Origin: Nocardioides sp. TRM66260-LWL
GTDB lineage: Bacteria > Actinomycetota > Actinomycetes > Propionibacteriales > Nocardioidaceae
Direction of reading: 5' to 3'
Length of the DNA: 64,000 nucleotides
NCBI RefSeq assembly: GCF_020075545.1
Contig: NZ_JAIQZK010000001.1
Location: 248,001 to 312,000 of the forward strand
Shown here: positions 1 through 9,239 of the stretch, piece after piece
How the letters are laid out: every line of letters starts with the position of its first letter
Position numbering within the stretch: position 1 is the first letter of the stretch
Made by a program: the position numbers and the translations under genes
The notes under the pieces: generated by a model
Told to the model about the DNA's origin: nothing
Seen by the model: only the letters and a program-made list of their open reading frames with translations
Database searches by the model: none

Positions 1-1
1 C

Positions 2-1117
2 GACTACGCGCTGGAGGTGCTGCGGACCGCCTTCGAGGCCGGCGCCGAGGTCGCGGCGCTCTGCGACACCAACGGCGGCATGCTCCCGGCCTGGGTGGCC
101 GACGTCGTCCACGACGTCGTCACCTCCACCGGCGGACGCGTGGGCATCCACTGCCACAACGACACCGGCTGCGCGGTGGCCAACTCGCTCGCCGCCGTCG
201 ACGCCGGCGCCACCCACGTGCAGGGCACCGTCAACGGCTACGGCGAGCGCACCGGCAACGCCGACCTGATCGCGGTCGTCGCCAACCTCGAGCTCAAGCT
301 GGAGCGTCCGGTGCTGCCGCCGGGGCTGCTGCGCGAGGCCACCCGCATCGCCCACGCGGTCGCCGAGGTCACCAACGTGCCGCCCTCGTCGCGGCAGCCC
401 TACGTCGGCACCTCGGCGTTCGCGCACAAGGCGGGCCTGCACGCCAGCGCGATCAAGGTCGACCCCGACCTCTACCAGCACATGGACCCCCTCGGCGTCG
501 GCAACGACATGCGGCTGCTGGTCTCCGACATGGCCGGACGCGCCTCGATCGAGCTCAAGGGCCGCGAGCTCGGCTTCGACCTCTCCGGCGACGACCCCGA
601 CACCCGCGCCCTGGTCACGCGCGTCACCGAGCGGGTCAAGGTGCTCGAGGCGCGCGGCCACACCTTCGAGGCCGCCGACGCGTCCTTCGAGCTGCTGCTG
701 GCCGAGGAGGTCGAGGGCCGCCGTCCGTCGTACTTCGAGGTGGAGTCGTGGCGGGTGATCACCGAGACCCGACCCGACGGCGAGGCGGTCTCCGAGGCCA
801 CCGTCAAGCTGGTCGCGGACGGGGTGCGGTACGTCGTCACCGGCGAGGGCAACGGCCCGGTCAACGCCCTCGACCAGGCGCTGCGCACCGCGATCGGCCA
901 GGCCTACCCGGCGGTCGCCGAGTTCGAGCTGATCGACTACAAGGTGCGCATCCTCGACCAGGGGCACGGCACCGACGCGATCACCCGCGTGCTGATCGAG
1001 ACCAGCGACGGCGCGTCGTCCTGGGTCACCGTCGGCGTCGGCGCGAACCTCGTCGAGGCGTCCTGGGGGGCGCTGGTCGACGGCCTGACGTTCGGCCTGC
1101 GGCGCCACGGCCTCTGA
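2..1117 (+). CDS. cimA: (R)-citramalate synthase, C-terminal part (cut by window start)
   Basis: The reading frame is already open at base 2 and runs 371 codons to a TGA, so the N-terminal third of the enzyme lies outside the window. It belongs to the isopropylmalate/homocitrate/citramalate synthase family, which condenses acetyl-CoA with a 2-oxo acid. The HCHND metal-binding motif near visible residue 51 and the NGYGERTGNAD segment are typical. The last ~150 residues match the LeuA-type regulatory dimer domain. The KGRELGFDLSGDD stretch is characteristic of the citramalate synthase branch, which feeds pyruvate into isoleucine synthesis; leuC and leuD, acting in the same type of pathway, lie 23 kb away. 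A LeuA-type isopropylmalate synthase is less likely because of that stretch. Confidence 0.88.
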   Translation, partial: DYALEVLRTAFEAGAEVAALCDTNGGMLPAWVADVVHDVVTSTGGRVGIHCHNDTGCAVANSLAAVDAGATHVQGTVNGYGERTGNADLIAVVANLELKLERPVLPPGLLREATRIAHAVAEVTNVPPSSRQPYVGTSAFAHKAGLHASAIKVDPDLYQHMDPLGVGNDMRLLVSDMAGRASIELKGRELGFDLSGDDPDTRALVTRVTERVKVLEARGHTFEAADASFELLLAEEVEGRRPSYFEVESWRVITETRPDGEAVSEATVKLVADGVRYVVTGEGNGPVNALDQALRTAIGQAYPAVAEFELIDYKVRILDQGHGTDAITRVLIETSDGASSWVTVGVGANLVEASWGALVDGLTFGLRRHGL

Positions 1118-1136
1118 GTCCCGGCGACCTCGGCGG

Positions 1137-1784
1137 CTACGGCGCGGGACGGGGCCCTGCAGCGGCCGGCGGCGCGTCGAGCACCCGTCGGACGAGGTCG
1201 GCCCAGGCGTCCTGCACCCGCGCGACGCTGTGGCCCTCGCGGCGCACCTGCTGCACCAGCACCGGCACCTCCAGCGGCGCGATGAGGGCGGTGGTGAGCA
1301 GCGGGAGGTCGCCCTCGACGCCGATCTCGCCCAGCAGGTGGCGCACGTGGCTGGCGATGAAGCCGATCGCCGCGACGCTGCGTCCGCCCGGGTATCCGGA
1401 GGCGGCGATCAGGTCGGCGTGCAGCAGCGTGGTCTCGATGCGCGAGCGGCCGAAGGCGAGCAGCCGCTCGCGCGGGGGAGCGCCCGGGCCGAGCGGCGGC
1501 GGGCCGGAGAGGACGGCGGCCTGCCAGCCGGACTCGCTGAAGTCGAGCAGCTCGCCCATGAGGCCCTCGCGGGAGGAGAACCGGCGGAACACGGTGCCCT
1601 TGCCGACGCCGGCCTCGCTGGCCAGGCGGTCCATCGTCACCCCGCAGACGCCGTCGCGCTCGACCAGGCGGCGGGCGGTCTCGAGCAGCAGGGCCCGGTT
1701 GCGGGCGGCGTCGGCGCGCTCGGGCGGCCGGTCGTCGGCCAGCGGGAGGAGCGGACGCGGGACGTCCTGGCCGGGGGTGCTCAT
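1137..1784 (-). CDS. TetR/AcrR family transcriptional regulator
   Basis: This is a 215-residue protein with an N-terminal helix-turn-helix domain at about residues 25-75 (GVTMDRLASEAGVGKGTVFR, then RFSSREGLM) and a helical ligand-binding domain after it, the standard TetR plan and length. The ATG at 1784 was chosen because it gives the usual short N-terminal tail; the open frame runs much further upstream but is antisense to other genes. It is divergent from the FMN reductase gene at 1917, and a palindrome at 1854-1875 lies between the two starts. It therefore probably represses its own gene and the reductase, responding to an unknown small molecule (inference). Its 3' end converges with cimA, 19 bases apart. 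Confidence 0.85.
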   Translation of the reverse strand: MSTPGQDVPRPLLPLADDRPPERADAARNRALLLETARRLVERDGVCGVTMDRLASEAGVGKGTVFRRFSSREGLMGELLDFSESGWQAAVLSGPPPLGPGAPPRERLLAFGRSRIETTLLHADLIAASGYPGGRSVAAIGFIASHVRHLLGEIGVEGDLPLLTTALIAPLEVPVLVQQVRREGHSVARVQDAWADLVRRVLDAPPAAAGPRPAP

Positions 1785-1853
1785 GACGGTGCCGACTCTA
1801 GGCCGCCCGGCGGCGGCGGGACTCCCGGAACGGGATCCTGACAGCGGGGAATA

Positions 1854-1875
1854 GAAACGGACCGTGGTCCGTTTC
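1854..1875. promoter_or_regulatory. Palindromic operator between the tetR-type gene and the reductase gene
   Basis: Two perfect 10-base arms (GAAACGGACC and GGTCCGTTTC) are separated by GT. It lies 70 bases before the regulator start and 42 before the reductase start. Size and symmetry fit a TetR-dimer operator, so it is the likely binding site of the adjacent regulator (inference). Confidence 0.7.
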
Positions 1876-1916
1876 GCCCGTCGTCCGTTCCACGTCCCTC
1901 CACCAGGAGTGAAGTC

Positions 1917-2459
1917 ATGACCCGCGTCGCCCTGCTGCTCGGCAGCCTCCGCACCGACTCCGTCAACCGCAAGATCGCCGAGCTCCTCCGTGACCAGGCG
2001 CCCGAGGGCGTCGAGGTGAGCATCGTCGAGGGCCTCGAGCGCCTCCCGTTCTACAACGAGGAGCTCGACGGCGAGACCGTCCCCGCCGAGGTCGCCTCGG
2101 TGCGCGAGGCCGTCGCCTCGGCCGACCGCATCCTCGCCGTCACCCCCGAGTACAACGGCACGATGCCGGCCGTCCTCAACAACGCCATCGACTGGCTCTC
2201 GCGTCCCTACGGCCAGGGCGCCATCGTGGGCAAGCCGTTCGGCGTCGTCGGCGCCGCTCCCACCCCGTACGGCGCGAAGTGGTCGCACGCCGACGCGCTG
2301 CGCTCCGCGGGCATCGCCGGCGGCCTCCCAGTGGAGGACGTCACCGTGTCGCAGTCGACCCTCGAGGTCGACCCGATCGCCGATGACGCCACCCGTGCCC
2401 GGCTGCTCGACGCCCTGCAGCGCCTGGTCGACGTCGACCCGGCCGCGCTCGCGGCCTGA
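1917..2459 (+). CDS. NADPH-dependent FMN reductase family protein
   Basis: This 180-residue flavodoxin-fold protein begins with the FMN-phosphate loop GSLRTDSVNRKIAE (about residues 9-22) and carries the family signature TPEYNGTMPAVLNNAIDWLS around residues 79-98. Members of this family (quinone/azo/chromate reductase-like) use NAD(P)H to reduce FMN or to carry out two-electron reduction of quinones and related acceptors in the cytoplasm. The start is ATG after an AGGAG Shine-Dalgarno. The divergent TetR gene and the shared palindrome suggest induction by a toxic or redox-active compound. The exact substrate cannot be read from sequence. Confidence 0.85.
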   Translation: MTRVALLLGSLRTDSVNRKIAELLRDQAPEGVEVSIVEGLERLPFYNEELDGETVPAEVASVREAVASADRILAVTPEYNGTMPAVLNNAIDWLSRPYGQGAIVGKPFGVVGAAPTPYGAKWSHADALRSAGIAGGLPVEDVTVSQSTLEVDPIADDATRARLLDALQRLVDVDPAALAA

Positions 2460-2495
2460 GTCCGCCTCGGCCCGGGTTCGGCTCCTGCGTCGGCC

Positions 2496-2501
2496 TAGGG
2501 T
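2496..2501 (+). promoter_or_regulatory. -10 box (TAGGGT) of a leaderless promoter for the amidase gene
   Basis: TAGGGT is followed by exactly six bases and then the GTG start at 2508. Transcription would therefore begin at or next to the start codon. No clear -35 box is visible. Confidence 0.6.
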
Positions 2502-2507
2502 CGAGGG

Positions 2508-3950
2508 GTGTCCGCCCTCCACGACCTGACCGCCCTGCAGCAGGGAGCGCTCGTCCGTGCCGGCGACGTCTCGCCGCGTGAGCTCGTCGAACACCACCTG
2601 GCCCGTCTCGAGGGGCTCGATCCCAGATCGCCCGGGGTCGAGCCCCTCGGCGCGTTCGTGACCGTGACCGCCGAGCAGGCGCTGGAGCGGGCCGACGCGC
2701 TGCTGCGCGCCGGGCGTCCCGACGGGGCCGGGCCGCTGTGGGGCGTCCCGACGGCGATCAAGGACCTCCAGCCGACGGCGGGCGTCCGCACGACGCTGGG
2801 GTCGCCGGCCTTCGACGACTGGGTGCCCGAGCGCTCCGATCACGTCGTGCTCGCGATGGAGGCCGCCGGTCTGGTGAGCCTCGGCAAGACCAGCACCCCC
2901 GAGCTGGGCTCGCCCTGCTACACCGAGCCCGAGGGGCGTCCGGCCGCCGTCACGCCGTGGGACCGCACGCGGATGGCCGGCGGCTCCTCCGGCGGTGCGG
3001 CGGCCGCCGTGGCCGCCGGGCTCGTCCCGGTGGCGCAGGGCTCCGACGGAGGCGGCTCGATCCGGATCCCGGCGTCGTGCTGCGGGCTCGTCGGCCTCAA
3101 GCCCTCGCGCGGCCGGGTGAGCGGCGCGCCCGCCTACGGCGACCCGATCGGCCTGGCCACGCCGGGACCGCTCGCGCGTACCGTGCGCGACGCCGCCGCG
3201 CTGCTCGACGTCCTGGCCGGGCGACGGCCGGGTGACCCGTCGTGGGCTCCGCCGCCCGCGTCGACCTTCCTCGCCGCGTGCGACCGACCGCCCGCGCGGC
3301 TGCGGGTGGGGCTGCTGGTCGAGCCGCTGATCGCCGACCCCGTCGTCGATCCCGCGTGCCTGGCCGCCGTCGCCGACGCCGCCGCGCTGCTCGAGGCGCT
3401 CGGGCACGACGTCGAGCCGATCGCGCGGCCCCTGCCGCGCGAGGCCGTCGCCGACTTCGAGACCTGCTGGGCGGTGCTCACCGCGCTCACGCCGGTGCCG
3501 CCCGGGCGCGAGCACCTCCTGCGGCCCCTGACGTCGTGGCTCGTCGCTCGAGGGAACGCCGTCAGCGGGCCCGACTTCGGTCGCGCGATCGGTGCGCTGC
3601 GCCGGCACGCTGCCGCCGCGCTCGAGGCGCTCGCGCCCTACGACGTCGTGCTCTCGCCGACGCTCGCCGCGCCGCCCCTGCCCGTCGGCGCGCTGCGCGA
3701 CGACGCCGATCCGGCCGCCGACTTCGAGGCGCAGAAGCGCTTCACGCCTTGGACGAGCGCCTGGAACGTCACCGGCATGCCGGCCGTCTCGCTGCCGCTG
3801 GGCTGGACCGCCCCCGCCCCCGGCGTCCCGACGCTGCCGGTCGGCGTCATGCTCGCGGCGCGGCCCGCCGAGGACGAGCTGCTGCTCGGGCTCGCCGCCC
3901 AGGTCGAGTCCGCCGCGCCGTGGTCCGGTCGGCGTCCGCCGGGGTGGTGA
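2508..3950 (+). CDS. Amidase (amidase signature family)
   Basis: This 480-residue protein has the amidase-signature core. The catalytic Lys lies in PTAIKDLQP (about K85), the cis-Ser in [12 protein letters not shown] (about 160-161) and the nucleophile Ser in [13 protein letters not shown] (about S184). The family hydrolyses carboxamides and includes GatA, urea amidolyase, acylamide and nitrile-pathway amidases. No gatC or gatB flanks it and the C-terminal region is not GatA-like, so it is probably a stand-alone catabolic amidase of unknown substrate. The GTG start was chosen because a -10 box sits six bases upstream and a GAGGGG run touches it. It converges with bioD across an intergenic region carrying two composite repeat elements. 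Confidence 0.87.
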   Translation: MSALHDLTALQQGALVRAGDVSPRELVEHHLARLEGLDPRSPGVEPLGAFVTVTAEQALERADALLRAGRPDGAGPLWGVPTAIKDLQPTAGVRTTLGSPAFDDWVPERSDHVVLAMEAAGLVSLGKTSTPELGSPCYTEPEGRPAAVTPWDRTRMAGGSSGGAAAAVAAGLVPVAQGSDGGGSIRIPASCCGLVGLKPSRGRVSGAPAYGDPIGLATPGPLARTVRDAAALLDVLAGRRPGDPSWAPPPASTFLAACDRPPARLRVGLLVEPLIADPVVDPACLAAVADAAALLEALGHDVEPIARPLPREAVADFETCWAVLTALTPVPPGREHLLRPLTSWLVARGNAVSGPDFGRAIGALRRHAAAALEALAPYDVVLSPTLAAPPLPVGALRDDADPAADFEAQKRFTPWTSAWNVTGMPAVSLPLGWTAPAPGVPTLPVGVMLAARPAEDELLLGLAAQVESAAPWSGRRPPGW

Positions 3951-3972
3951 GGGGCGGGGGCCGCCCGTCGTC

Positions 3973-4051
3973 GGTTTCCCCGGTCGACCGGGGAAGCCGA
4001 TCGATGTCGGCCGAAACTTCGCCTGTCATCGATCGGATCCGCCCGTCCTGA
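3973..4051 (-). repeat. Composite hairpin element, copy A (minus orientation)
   Basis: Read on the minus strand it starts with TCAGGACGGGC, continues into a long imperfect hairpin with apex GAAGTTTC, and ends in a 26-base palindrome at 3973-3998 (arms GGTTTCCCCGG and CCGGGGAAGCC on the plus strand, one base short of perfect). It is a diverged inverted relative of copy C at 23133-23212 and shares its TCAGGACGGGCG beginning and much of the stem sequence. It lies downstream of the amidase gene. Confidence 0.8.
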
Positions 4052-4129
4052 GGGGCTGGAGTGACGCCAGTGGTCCACGCCGGGGGACGCCGTGCGTCGG
4101 TGCCGGGACCCGGGCCCGACCGCGACTGG

Positions 4130-4203
4130 TCAGGGGAAGCTGGACGTTGTCAGGGGAAACTTCCCCTGACAACGTCCGGTTTCCCCGGATATCCGGGGAA
4201 ACC
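4130..4203 (+). repeat. Composite hairpin element, copy B
   Basis: It starts with TCAGGGGAA (4130-4138). Then comes a 36-base perfect inverted repeat at 4142-4177, 17 pairs around a two-base centre; its left arm contains TCAGGGGAA again and its apex is GAA-AC-TTC. A perfect 26-base palindrome with GGTTTCCCCGG arms around ATAT follows directly at 4178-4203. The element ends five bases from the bioD stop codon, so a bioD transcript (minus strand) would run into it. Confidence 0.85.
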
Positions 4204-4208
4204 TGCGC

Positions 4209-4970
4209 TCAGCCGAGCCACTCCAGCGCGCCGGCCACGAAGTCGCGGGGAGCGAGCGCGCCGGCGCCGGCGGGTAGGACGCCGAGCAGCGGCAGGCCGG
4301 TGACGCGAGGCAGCTCGTCGCGGTTGACGCCCTCGGCCAGCCCGGGCTCGGCGGGCCAGGAGCCGATCACCAGGCCGTGCGGCTCGAGATCGCGGGCGCG
4401 CAGCGCCCCGACGGTGAGCTCGGCGTGGTTGAGCGTGCCGAGGGCGGCGGCGACCACGATGACGACCTCGAGCCGCGCCTCGTCGGGGAGGCCGGCCTCG
4501 AGGGCGACGGCCAGGTCGAGCAGCGTCCCGCCGTCGGTGTCGAGGCGCACGAGCAGACCGCCGGCGCCCTCGACGATCACGGTGTCGTGGTCGGCGAGCA
4601 GCGCGAGGACGCGGGGGGCGTAGGAGTCGACGGCCGGGATCTCCACCCCGGCGCGGCGGGCCGCGGAGTCGGGCGCGAGCGGCTCGTCGAGGCGGGTCCA
4701 GGTGAGCACGTCGACGCCCGTGAGCCGCGCGACCGTTTCCGCGTCGGTGGGGTCCGCGCCGGCGACGCCGGTCTGGGCCGGCTTCACGACGACCACCCGC
4801 TGGCCGGCCGCGCGCGCCTGCGCCGCCAGGGCCGCGGTGGCGATCGTCTTGCCGACGTCGGTGCTGGTGCCGGTGACGACGACCACGCGCGGCGTCACGT
4901 TGGCGTCCTCCACGGGCGGGGTGGTCGGCGCGGCCGGGGGAGTCGGGGGAGTCGGGCTGGACGGGCTCAT
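4209..4970 (-). CDS. bioD: Dethiobiotin synthetase
   Basis: BioD closes the ureido ring of dethiobiotin from 7,8-diaminopelargonate, CO2 and ATP, the step before BioB. The 253-residue protein has the P-loop GTSTDVGKT near residues 35-43 and the VEGAGGLLVRL motif of the family. The first ~25 residues are a Pro/Ser/Thr-rich tail that most BioD proteins lack. The ATG start overlaps the bioF stop by four bases (ATGA), which supports this start and translational coupling. A start nearer the P-loop (GTG before TPRVVVVTG) is possible. It is the last gene of the bioBAFD operon. Confidence 0.93.
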   Translation of the reverse strand: MSPSSPTPPTPPAAPTTPPVEDANVTPRVVVVTGTSTDVGKTIATAALAAQARAAGQRVVVVKPAQTGVAGADPTDAETVARLTGVDVLTWTRLDEPLAPDSAARRAGVEIPAVDSYAPRVLALLADHDTVIVEGAGGLLVRLDTDGGTLLDLAVALEAGLPDEARLEVVIVVAAALGTLNHAELTVGALRARDLEPHGLVIGSWPAEPGLAEGVNRDELPRVTGLPLLGVLPAGAGALAPRDFVAGALEWLG

Positions 4971-6115
4971 CGGTGCTCCTTCACGACGTCGACGAGGGTG
5001 GCCACGGCCCGCGCCCAGGCGTCCTCGGGCACCCCGGCGCTCACGGTGATGCGCAGCCGGGAGACGCCGTCGGGCACCGAGGGCGGACGGAAGCAGCCGA
5101 CCCGCACCCCCGCGTCCAGCGCGGACGCCTGGGCGGCGAGGGCCTCCCGGGGCGAGGGCATCGGCACCGACAGCACGGCGCCCTCCGAGGGCTCGACGCC
5201 CAGCGCGGCGGCCAGGTCGAGGCCCCGGGTGCGCACCCGGGCGGCGAGCTCGGGCTCGGCGCGCAGGACGCGCAGCGCGGCGAGCGCGCCCGCCGCGGCG
5301 GCCGGCGCGAGACCGGTGTCGAAGATGAACGGACGAGCGCGGTTGACCAGGTGCTCGATCAGCGCCGGCGCGCCGAGCACGGCGCCGCCCTGGCTGCCCA
5401 GCGCCTTCGACAGGGTCGCGGTGACCACGACGTGCGGAAGGCCCGCGAGACCGAGCGAGGCGACGAGCCCCGGTCCGTGCACGCCCACGCCGTGGGCCTC
5501 GTCGACGACGAGCAGCGCGCCGTGACGCTCGCAGACCTCCGCGAGCTCGACCAGCGGCGCGGCGTCGCCGAGCACCGAGTAGATCGACTCGACGAGCACC
5601 AGGGTCCGCTCGCCGCCGCCGGCGGCGAGGGCGTCCTCGACCGCCTCGACGGCGTTGTGCGGCACCACCGTCACCCCGGCCCGCGAGAGCCGCACGGCGT
5701 CGATCAGCGAGGCGTGCACGTGGGCGTCGGAGACGACGTGGCAGTCGCGGTCGACCAGCGCGGTCACCAGCGCCAGGTTGGCGTGGTAGCCGGTGGACAG
5801 CACCAGCGCGGCCGGCTGGCCCAGGTGTGCGGCGAGCTCGCGCTCCAGCGTCGCGTGCAGCTCCAGGGTGCCCGTGACCAGGCGGGACGCGCCGGCTCCC
5901 GCGCCCCAGGCCAGGGCGGCGTCGGCGGCGGCCCGGGTGACGCGGGGGTCGCGCGCCAGTCCGAGGTAGTCGTTGCCGGCGAGGTCGATCGTCGCGTCGT
6001 CCAGCGCTCGCGGTCGCAGCCGGCGGGTGAGCCCCGCGGCCTCACGGCTCGCGGCCTGCTCGGCCAGCCAGTCGACCCAGGACACGTCGGCGCCGGAGTC
6101 GCCGAGGCCGCTCAC
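4967..6115 (-). CDS. bioF: 8-amino-7-oxononanoate synthase
   Basis: BioF is a PLP enzyme that condenses pimeloyl-CoA or pimeloyl-ACP with L-alanine to start the biotin ring system. The 382-residue protein has the expected fold-type I landmarks: [12 protein letters not shown] near residue 48, [13 protein letters not shown], and the PLP-binding Lys in [14 protein letters not shown]. The GTG start at 6115 overlaps the bioA stop (GTGA) and gives the normal family length. A longer open frame upstream is bioA read out of frame. Third gene of bioBAFD. Confidence 0.93.
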   Translation of the reverse strand: MSGLGDSGADVSWVDWLAEQAASREAAGLTRRLRPRALDDATIDLAGNDYLGLARDPRVTRAAADAALAWGAGAGASRLVTGTLELHATLERELAAHLGQPAALVLSTGYHANLALVTALVDRDCHVVSDAHVHASLIDAVRLSRAGVTVVPHNAVEAVEDALAAGGGERTLVLVESIYSVLGDAAPLVELAEVCERHGALLVVDEAHGVGVHGPGLVASLGLAGLPHVVVTATLSKALGSQGGAVLGAPALIEHLVNRARPFIFDTGLAPAAAAGALAALRVLRAEPELAARVRTRGLDLAAALGVEPSEGAVLSVPMPSPREALAAQASALDAGVRVGCFRPPSVPDGVSRLRITVSAGVPEDAWARAVATLVDVVKEHR

Positions 6116-7401
6116 GCGACCTCCGCGGCTCGGGCGATCGCCCGGCAGATGCGAGCCACGTCGGCGTCGTCGGTGACGTACGGCGGCATCGTGTAGACCA
6201 GGTCGCGGAACGGCCGCAGCCACACGCCCTCCTCGGCGGCGGCGTCGGCGGCCTTGGCGACGTCGACCGCGTGGTCGAGCTGGACGACGCCCACCGCGCC
6301 CAGGGTGCGCACGTCGGCCACGCCGGGCGTCCCGCGCAGCGGCTCGAGCCCGGCGCGCAGCCCGGCGCCGACCCGGGCGACCTGCCCGGCCCAGTCGCCG
6401 CGCTCGAGCAGGTCGAGGCTGGCCAGCGCCACCGCGCAGGCTAGGGGGTTGCCCATGAACGTCGGCCCGTGCATGAGCACGCCGGACTCCGAGGCCGAGA
6501 GCCCGCGGGCCACCTCGGTGGTGCACAGCACCGCCGCCAGGGTCAGGTAGCCGCCGGTGAGCGCCTTGCCGAGGGCCAGGACGTCGGGTCGCACGCCGGC
6601 GGCGTCGGCGGCGAAGAGCGAGCCCGTACGACCGAGCCCGGTGGCGATCTCGTCGAGCACCAGCAGCAGGCCGTGCTCGTCGGCCACCTCGCGCAGCACC
6701 CGCAGGCAGGCCGCCGGGTAGGGCCACATGCCGCCGGCGCCCTGCAGCAGCGGCTCGACGACGACGCCCGCCAGCTCGTGGGCGTGCGCGGACGCCAGCG
6801 CCCGGACGCCGTCGGCCCAGGCGGCGATCGTGGCCTCGTCGGCGTCGTGGGCGGGCGGCCGCTCGGCGAACACGTGCGAGGGCAGGACGTCGGCGAACAT
6901 CGAGTGCATCCCGCCCACGGGGTCGCACACGCCCATGACGCCGAAGGTGTCGCCGTGGTACCCGCCGCGCAGGCTCAGCATCCGGGTGCGCTCGGGCCGG
7001 CCGACGCCCCGCTGGTGCTGCAGCACCATCTTCAGCGCGACCTCCATGCCCACCGAGCCGGAGTCGGCCAGGAACACGTGCTCCAGGCCGTCGGGGGTGA
7101 TCGCGACGAGCCGCTCGGCCAGCCGGATCGCCGGGGCGTGGGTCAGACCGCCGAACATCACGTGCGCCATCCGCCCGGCCTGCTCGACCAGCGCGGCGTC
7201 GAGCACTGGGTGCCGGTAGCCGTGGATCGCGGCCCACCACGACGACATGCCGTCGACCAGCTCGGTGCCGTCGGCCAGCCGCAGCCGCACGCCCTGCGCG
7301 TCCTCGACCAGCCGCACGGGGGCGGGGTGCGTCATCGACGTGTAGGGGTGCCACACGTGCGCGCGGTCGTACGCGAGCAGTCGCTCGGCGTCGTGGGTCA
7401 T
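6112..7401 (-). CDS. bioA: Adenosylmethionine-8-amino-7-oxononanoate aminotransferase
   Basis: BioA uses S-adenosylmethionine as amino donor to convert 8-amino-7-oxononanoate to 7,8-diaminopelargonate. The 429-residue class III aminotransferase starts [20 protein letters not shown]; the HVWHPY motif is typical of Bio[11 protein letters not shown] and [16 protein letters not shown] are further signatures, and the PLP Lys is in LGKALTGGY. The ATG lies 23 bases after the bioB stop and is preceded by a GGGGAGCAG sequence. It overlaps bioF by four bases. Confidence 0.95.
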   Translation of the reverse strand: MTHDAERLLAYDRAHVWHPYTSMTHPAPVRLVEDAQGVRLRLADGTELVDGMSSWWAAIHGYRHPVLDAALVEQAGRMAHVMFGGLTHAPAIRLAERLVAITPDGLEHVFLADSGSVGMEVALKMVLQHQRGVGRPERTRMLSLRGGYHGDTFGVMGVCDPVGGMHSMFADVLPSHVFAERPPAHDADEATIAAWADGVRALASAHAHELAGVVVEPLLQGAGGMWPYPAACLRVLREVADEHGLLLVLDEIATGLGRTGSLFAADAAGVRPDVLALGKALTGGYLTLAAVLCTTEVARGLSASESGVLMHGPTFMGNPLACAVALASLDLLERGDWAGQVARVGAGLRAGLEPLRGTPGVADVRTLGAVGVVQLDHAVDVAKAADAAAEEGVWLRPFRDLVYTMPPYVTDDADVARICRAIARAAEVA

Positions 7402-7424
7402 CCGCGCTGCTCCCCGGGGATCGC

Positions 7425-8504
7425 TCAGGCGTTCGGCGCCAGGGCGGTGCCGGCGCCGCGACGGCGGATCGCGGGGTCGACCGGGATCGTCGTCGGCTCG
7501 CCCGCCGCGCCGTCGGCGAGGTGCTCCTCGGAGCCGAGGACGACGAAGCCGTTGTCGCGGATCAGCGCGAGGTCGGCCTCGGCGTCCTGCCCCTCGGAGG
7601 TGAGGTAGTCGCCGAGGAAGATCGAGTTGGCGACGTGCAGCGCCGTGCCCTGCAGCGAGCGCAGGTGCATCTCGCGGCCGCCGGCGATGCGGATCTCCTT
7701 GTCGGGGCAGACGAACCGCGCCATCGCGAGGATCCGCAGGCAGCGCAGCGGGTCGAGCTCCCAGGTGTTCTCGTACGGGGTGCCGTCGAAGGGCATGAGG
7801 AAGTTGATCGGGATGGAGTCGGAGTCGAGCTCCTTGAGCGCGAAGAGCGCCTCGACGAGCTGCTCGTCGGTCTCCCCGAGGCCGGCGATCAGGCCCGAGC
7901 AGGGGGAGAGGCCGGCGGACTTCGCCTTGCCGACGGTGTCGACGCGGTCGGCGTAGGTGTGGGTCTGGACGATCTCGTCGTGGTGCGACTCGGCGGTGTT
8001 GATGTTGTGGTTGTAGGCGTCGACGCCGGCCGCCTTGAGCCGCTCGGCCTGGCCGTCCTTGAGCAGGCCGAGGCAGGCGCACACCTCGACGTCGGGGTGC
8101 TCGGACTTGATCGCCCCGACCATGTCGGTGACCCGGTCGATGTCGCGGTTCGTCGGGCCGCGGCCCGAGGAGACCATGCACACCCGCGTGGCGCCGCCCT
8201 TGAGCCCGGCGGCGGCCTGCGCGAGCGCCTCGTCGGTCTGCAGCCACTTGTACTTCAGGATGTCGGCGGTCGAGCCGACGGCCTGGCTGCAGTAGTTGCA
8301 GTTCTCCGGGCACAGGCCCGACTTCAGGTTGACCAGGTAGTTGACCTTGACCGTGTTCGAGAAGTGCGCGCGGCGCAGCCGCCCGGCCGCCGCGACGACG
8401 TCCAGCACCTCGGCGTCGGAGGAGCGCAGCACCGCCAGGGCGTCGGCCTCGGTGGCGGGCGTGCCGGCGAGCACCGCGCTCGCGAGCTGCTGGAAGTCGG
8501 TCAT
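7425..8504 (-). CDS. bioB: Biotin synthase
   Basis: BioB is the radical-SAM enzyme that inserts sulfur into dethiobiotin. The 359-residue protein carries CPENCNYC, the three-Cys loop for the 4Fe-4S cluster (about residues 65-72), plus the conserved [12 protein letters not shown] and [10 protein letters not shown] stretches, the latter including an Arg that helps bind the second Fe-S cluster. The ATG is preceded by a GAGGAG ribosome site. It is first in the operon, with a candidate -10 box 37 bases upstream of its start. The ~20 residues after the catalytic core form a variable tail. Confidence 0.96.
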   Translation of the reverse strand: MTDFQQLASAVLAGTPATEADALAVLRSSDAEVLDVVAAAGRLRRAHFSNTVKVNYLVNLKSGLCPENCNYCSQAVGSTADILKYKWLQTDEALAQAAAGLKGGATRVCMVSSGRGPTNRDIDRVTDMVGAIKSEHPDVEVCACLGLLKDGQAERLKAAGVDAYNHNINTAESHHDEIVQTHTYADRVDTVGKAKSAGLSPCSGLIAGLGETDEQLVEALFALKELDSDSIPINFLMPFDGTPYENTWELDPLRCLRILAMARFVCPDKEIRIAGGREMHLRSLQGTALHVANSIFLGDYLTSEGQDAEADLALIRDNGFVVLGSEEHLADGAAGEPTTIPVDPAIRRRGAGTALAPNA

Positions 8505-8540
8505 GCGGCATCTCCTCGGTCGTGCACGGCGGGACGCACC

Positions 8541-8546
8541 AGTATG
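8541..8546 (-). promoter_or_regulatory. Candidate -10 box (CATACT) for the bioBAFD operon
   Basis: On the minus strand CATACT lies 36 bases upstream of the bioB ATG, leaving a leader of roughly 30 bases with a GAGGAG ribosome site. I see no BirA-type long palindrome here. A short inverted repeat at 8558-8574 lies further upstream. Confidence 0.4.
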
Positions 8547-8604
8547 GACGCGCGGCTCCGGCGTCGGACGCCGGGTCCGGCCACCGGGCGTGCCCCGGCC
8601 CGGG

Positions 8605-9232
8605 TCAGGCCTCGACGATCCCGCCGGCCTGCTCGGCCAGCAGGATCGCCGCCGCGAGGTCGAGCCGGGTGCGCGCGAGGCGGGCGGAGGCGAGGTCGCT
8701 GCCCTCGAGCCGGGCGCCGACCAGGTCCGCGCCGGCGAGGTCGGCCTGGCGCAGGGTGGCGCCGCCGAGGTCGGCGCCCCGCAGCACGACGTCGCGCAGC
8801 ACCGCGTCGGCGAGGTCGGCCTCGCGCAGGTCGAGCCCGGAGAGGTCCAGGCGGGTCAGGTCGGCGCCCCGCAGCGAGACGGAGCGCCACTGCCCGCCGA
8901 GCACGCGCATCGGGCGCAGCGTGCAGCGGGAGAAGGACGTGCCCGTGAGCTTGCAGCCCTCCCAGCTGCTGTCGAAGAGCGTCGAGCCGCGCAGCTCGCA
9001 GGCGATGAGCGCCGTCGTGTGGTGGGACGAGCCGTTGAGCCGGCACGACTCGAACAACGCAGCCCTCGAAGACGGTGCCCCGGGTGACGACCTCGGTGAG
9101 GTCGACCCGCTCGAAGCGGCAGTCGACGAACCGCGTCGCGCCGAGCTCGGCGCCGTACCAGTCGAGGTCGCGGAAGGCGACGCCCTCGGCGCCGCCGGCG
9201 GGAGGGTCGTCCGGTGCGTCGACGGCGGCCAT
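8605..9232 (-). pseudogene. Pentapeptide-repeat protein gene with an internal frameshift
   Basis: Two overlapping frames together encode one pentapeptide-repeat protein of about 208 residues. The first frame starts at the ATG at 9232 (MAAVDAPDDPPAGG) and gives RFVDCRFERVDLTE and GTVFEGC. The second frame, from about 9057, gives FESCRLNGS and continues through typical A(D/N)LxX repeats ([20 protein letters not shown]) to the TGA at 8605. The five-residue period runs smoothly across the junction if one G of the coding-strand sequence GTTGTTC near 9052-9060 is removed. The sequence thus carries a net one-base insertion, either a real mutation, programmed slippage or a sequencing error. It starts 11 bases after thiD stops. 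Confidence 0.75.
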
Positions 9233-9239
9233 GCCGCCG

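Noticed and set aside
1785..3608. Long N-terminal extension of the TetR protein
   Set aside because: The extra ~600 residues are antisense to the FMN reductase and amidase genes; the regulator is complete from 1784.
3973..4203. REP/RAYT-type or integron attC sites as identity of the composite elements
   Set aside because: No GTAG-type foot, no RAYT transposase and no integrase gene are seen in the window; the two-part hairpin-plus-palindrome plan differs from both.
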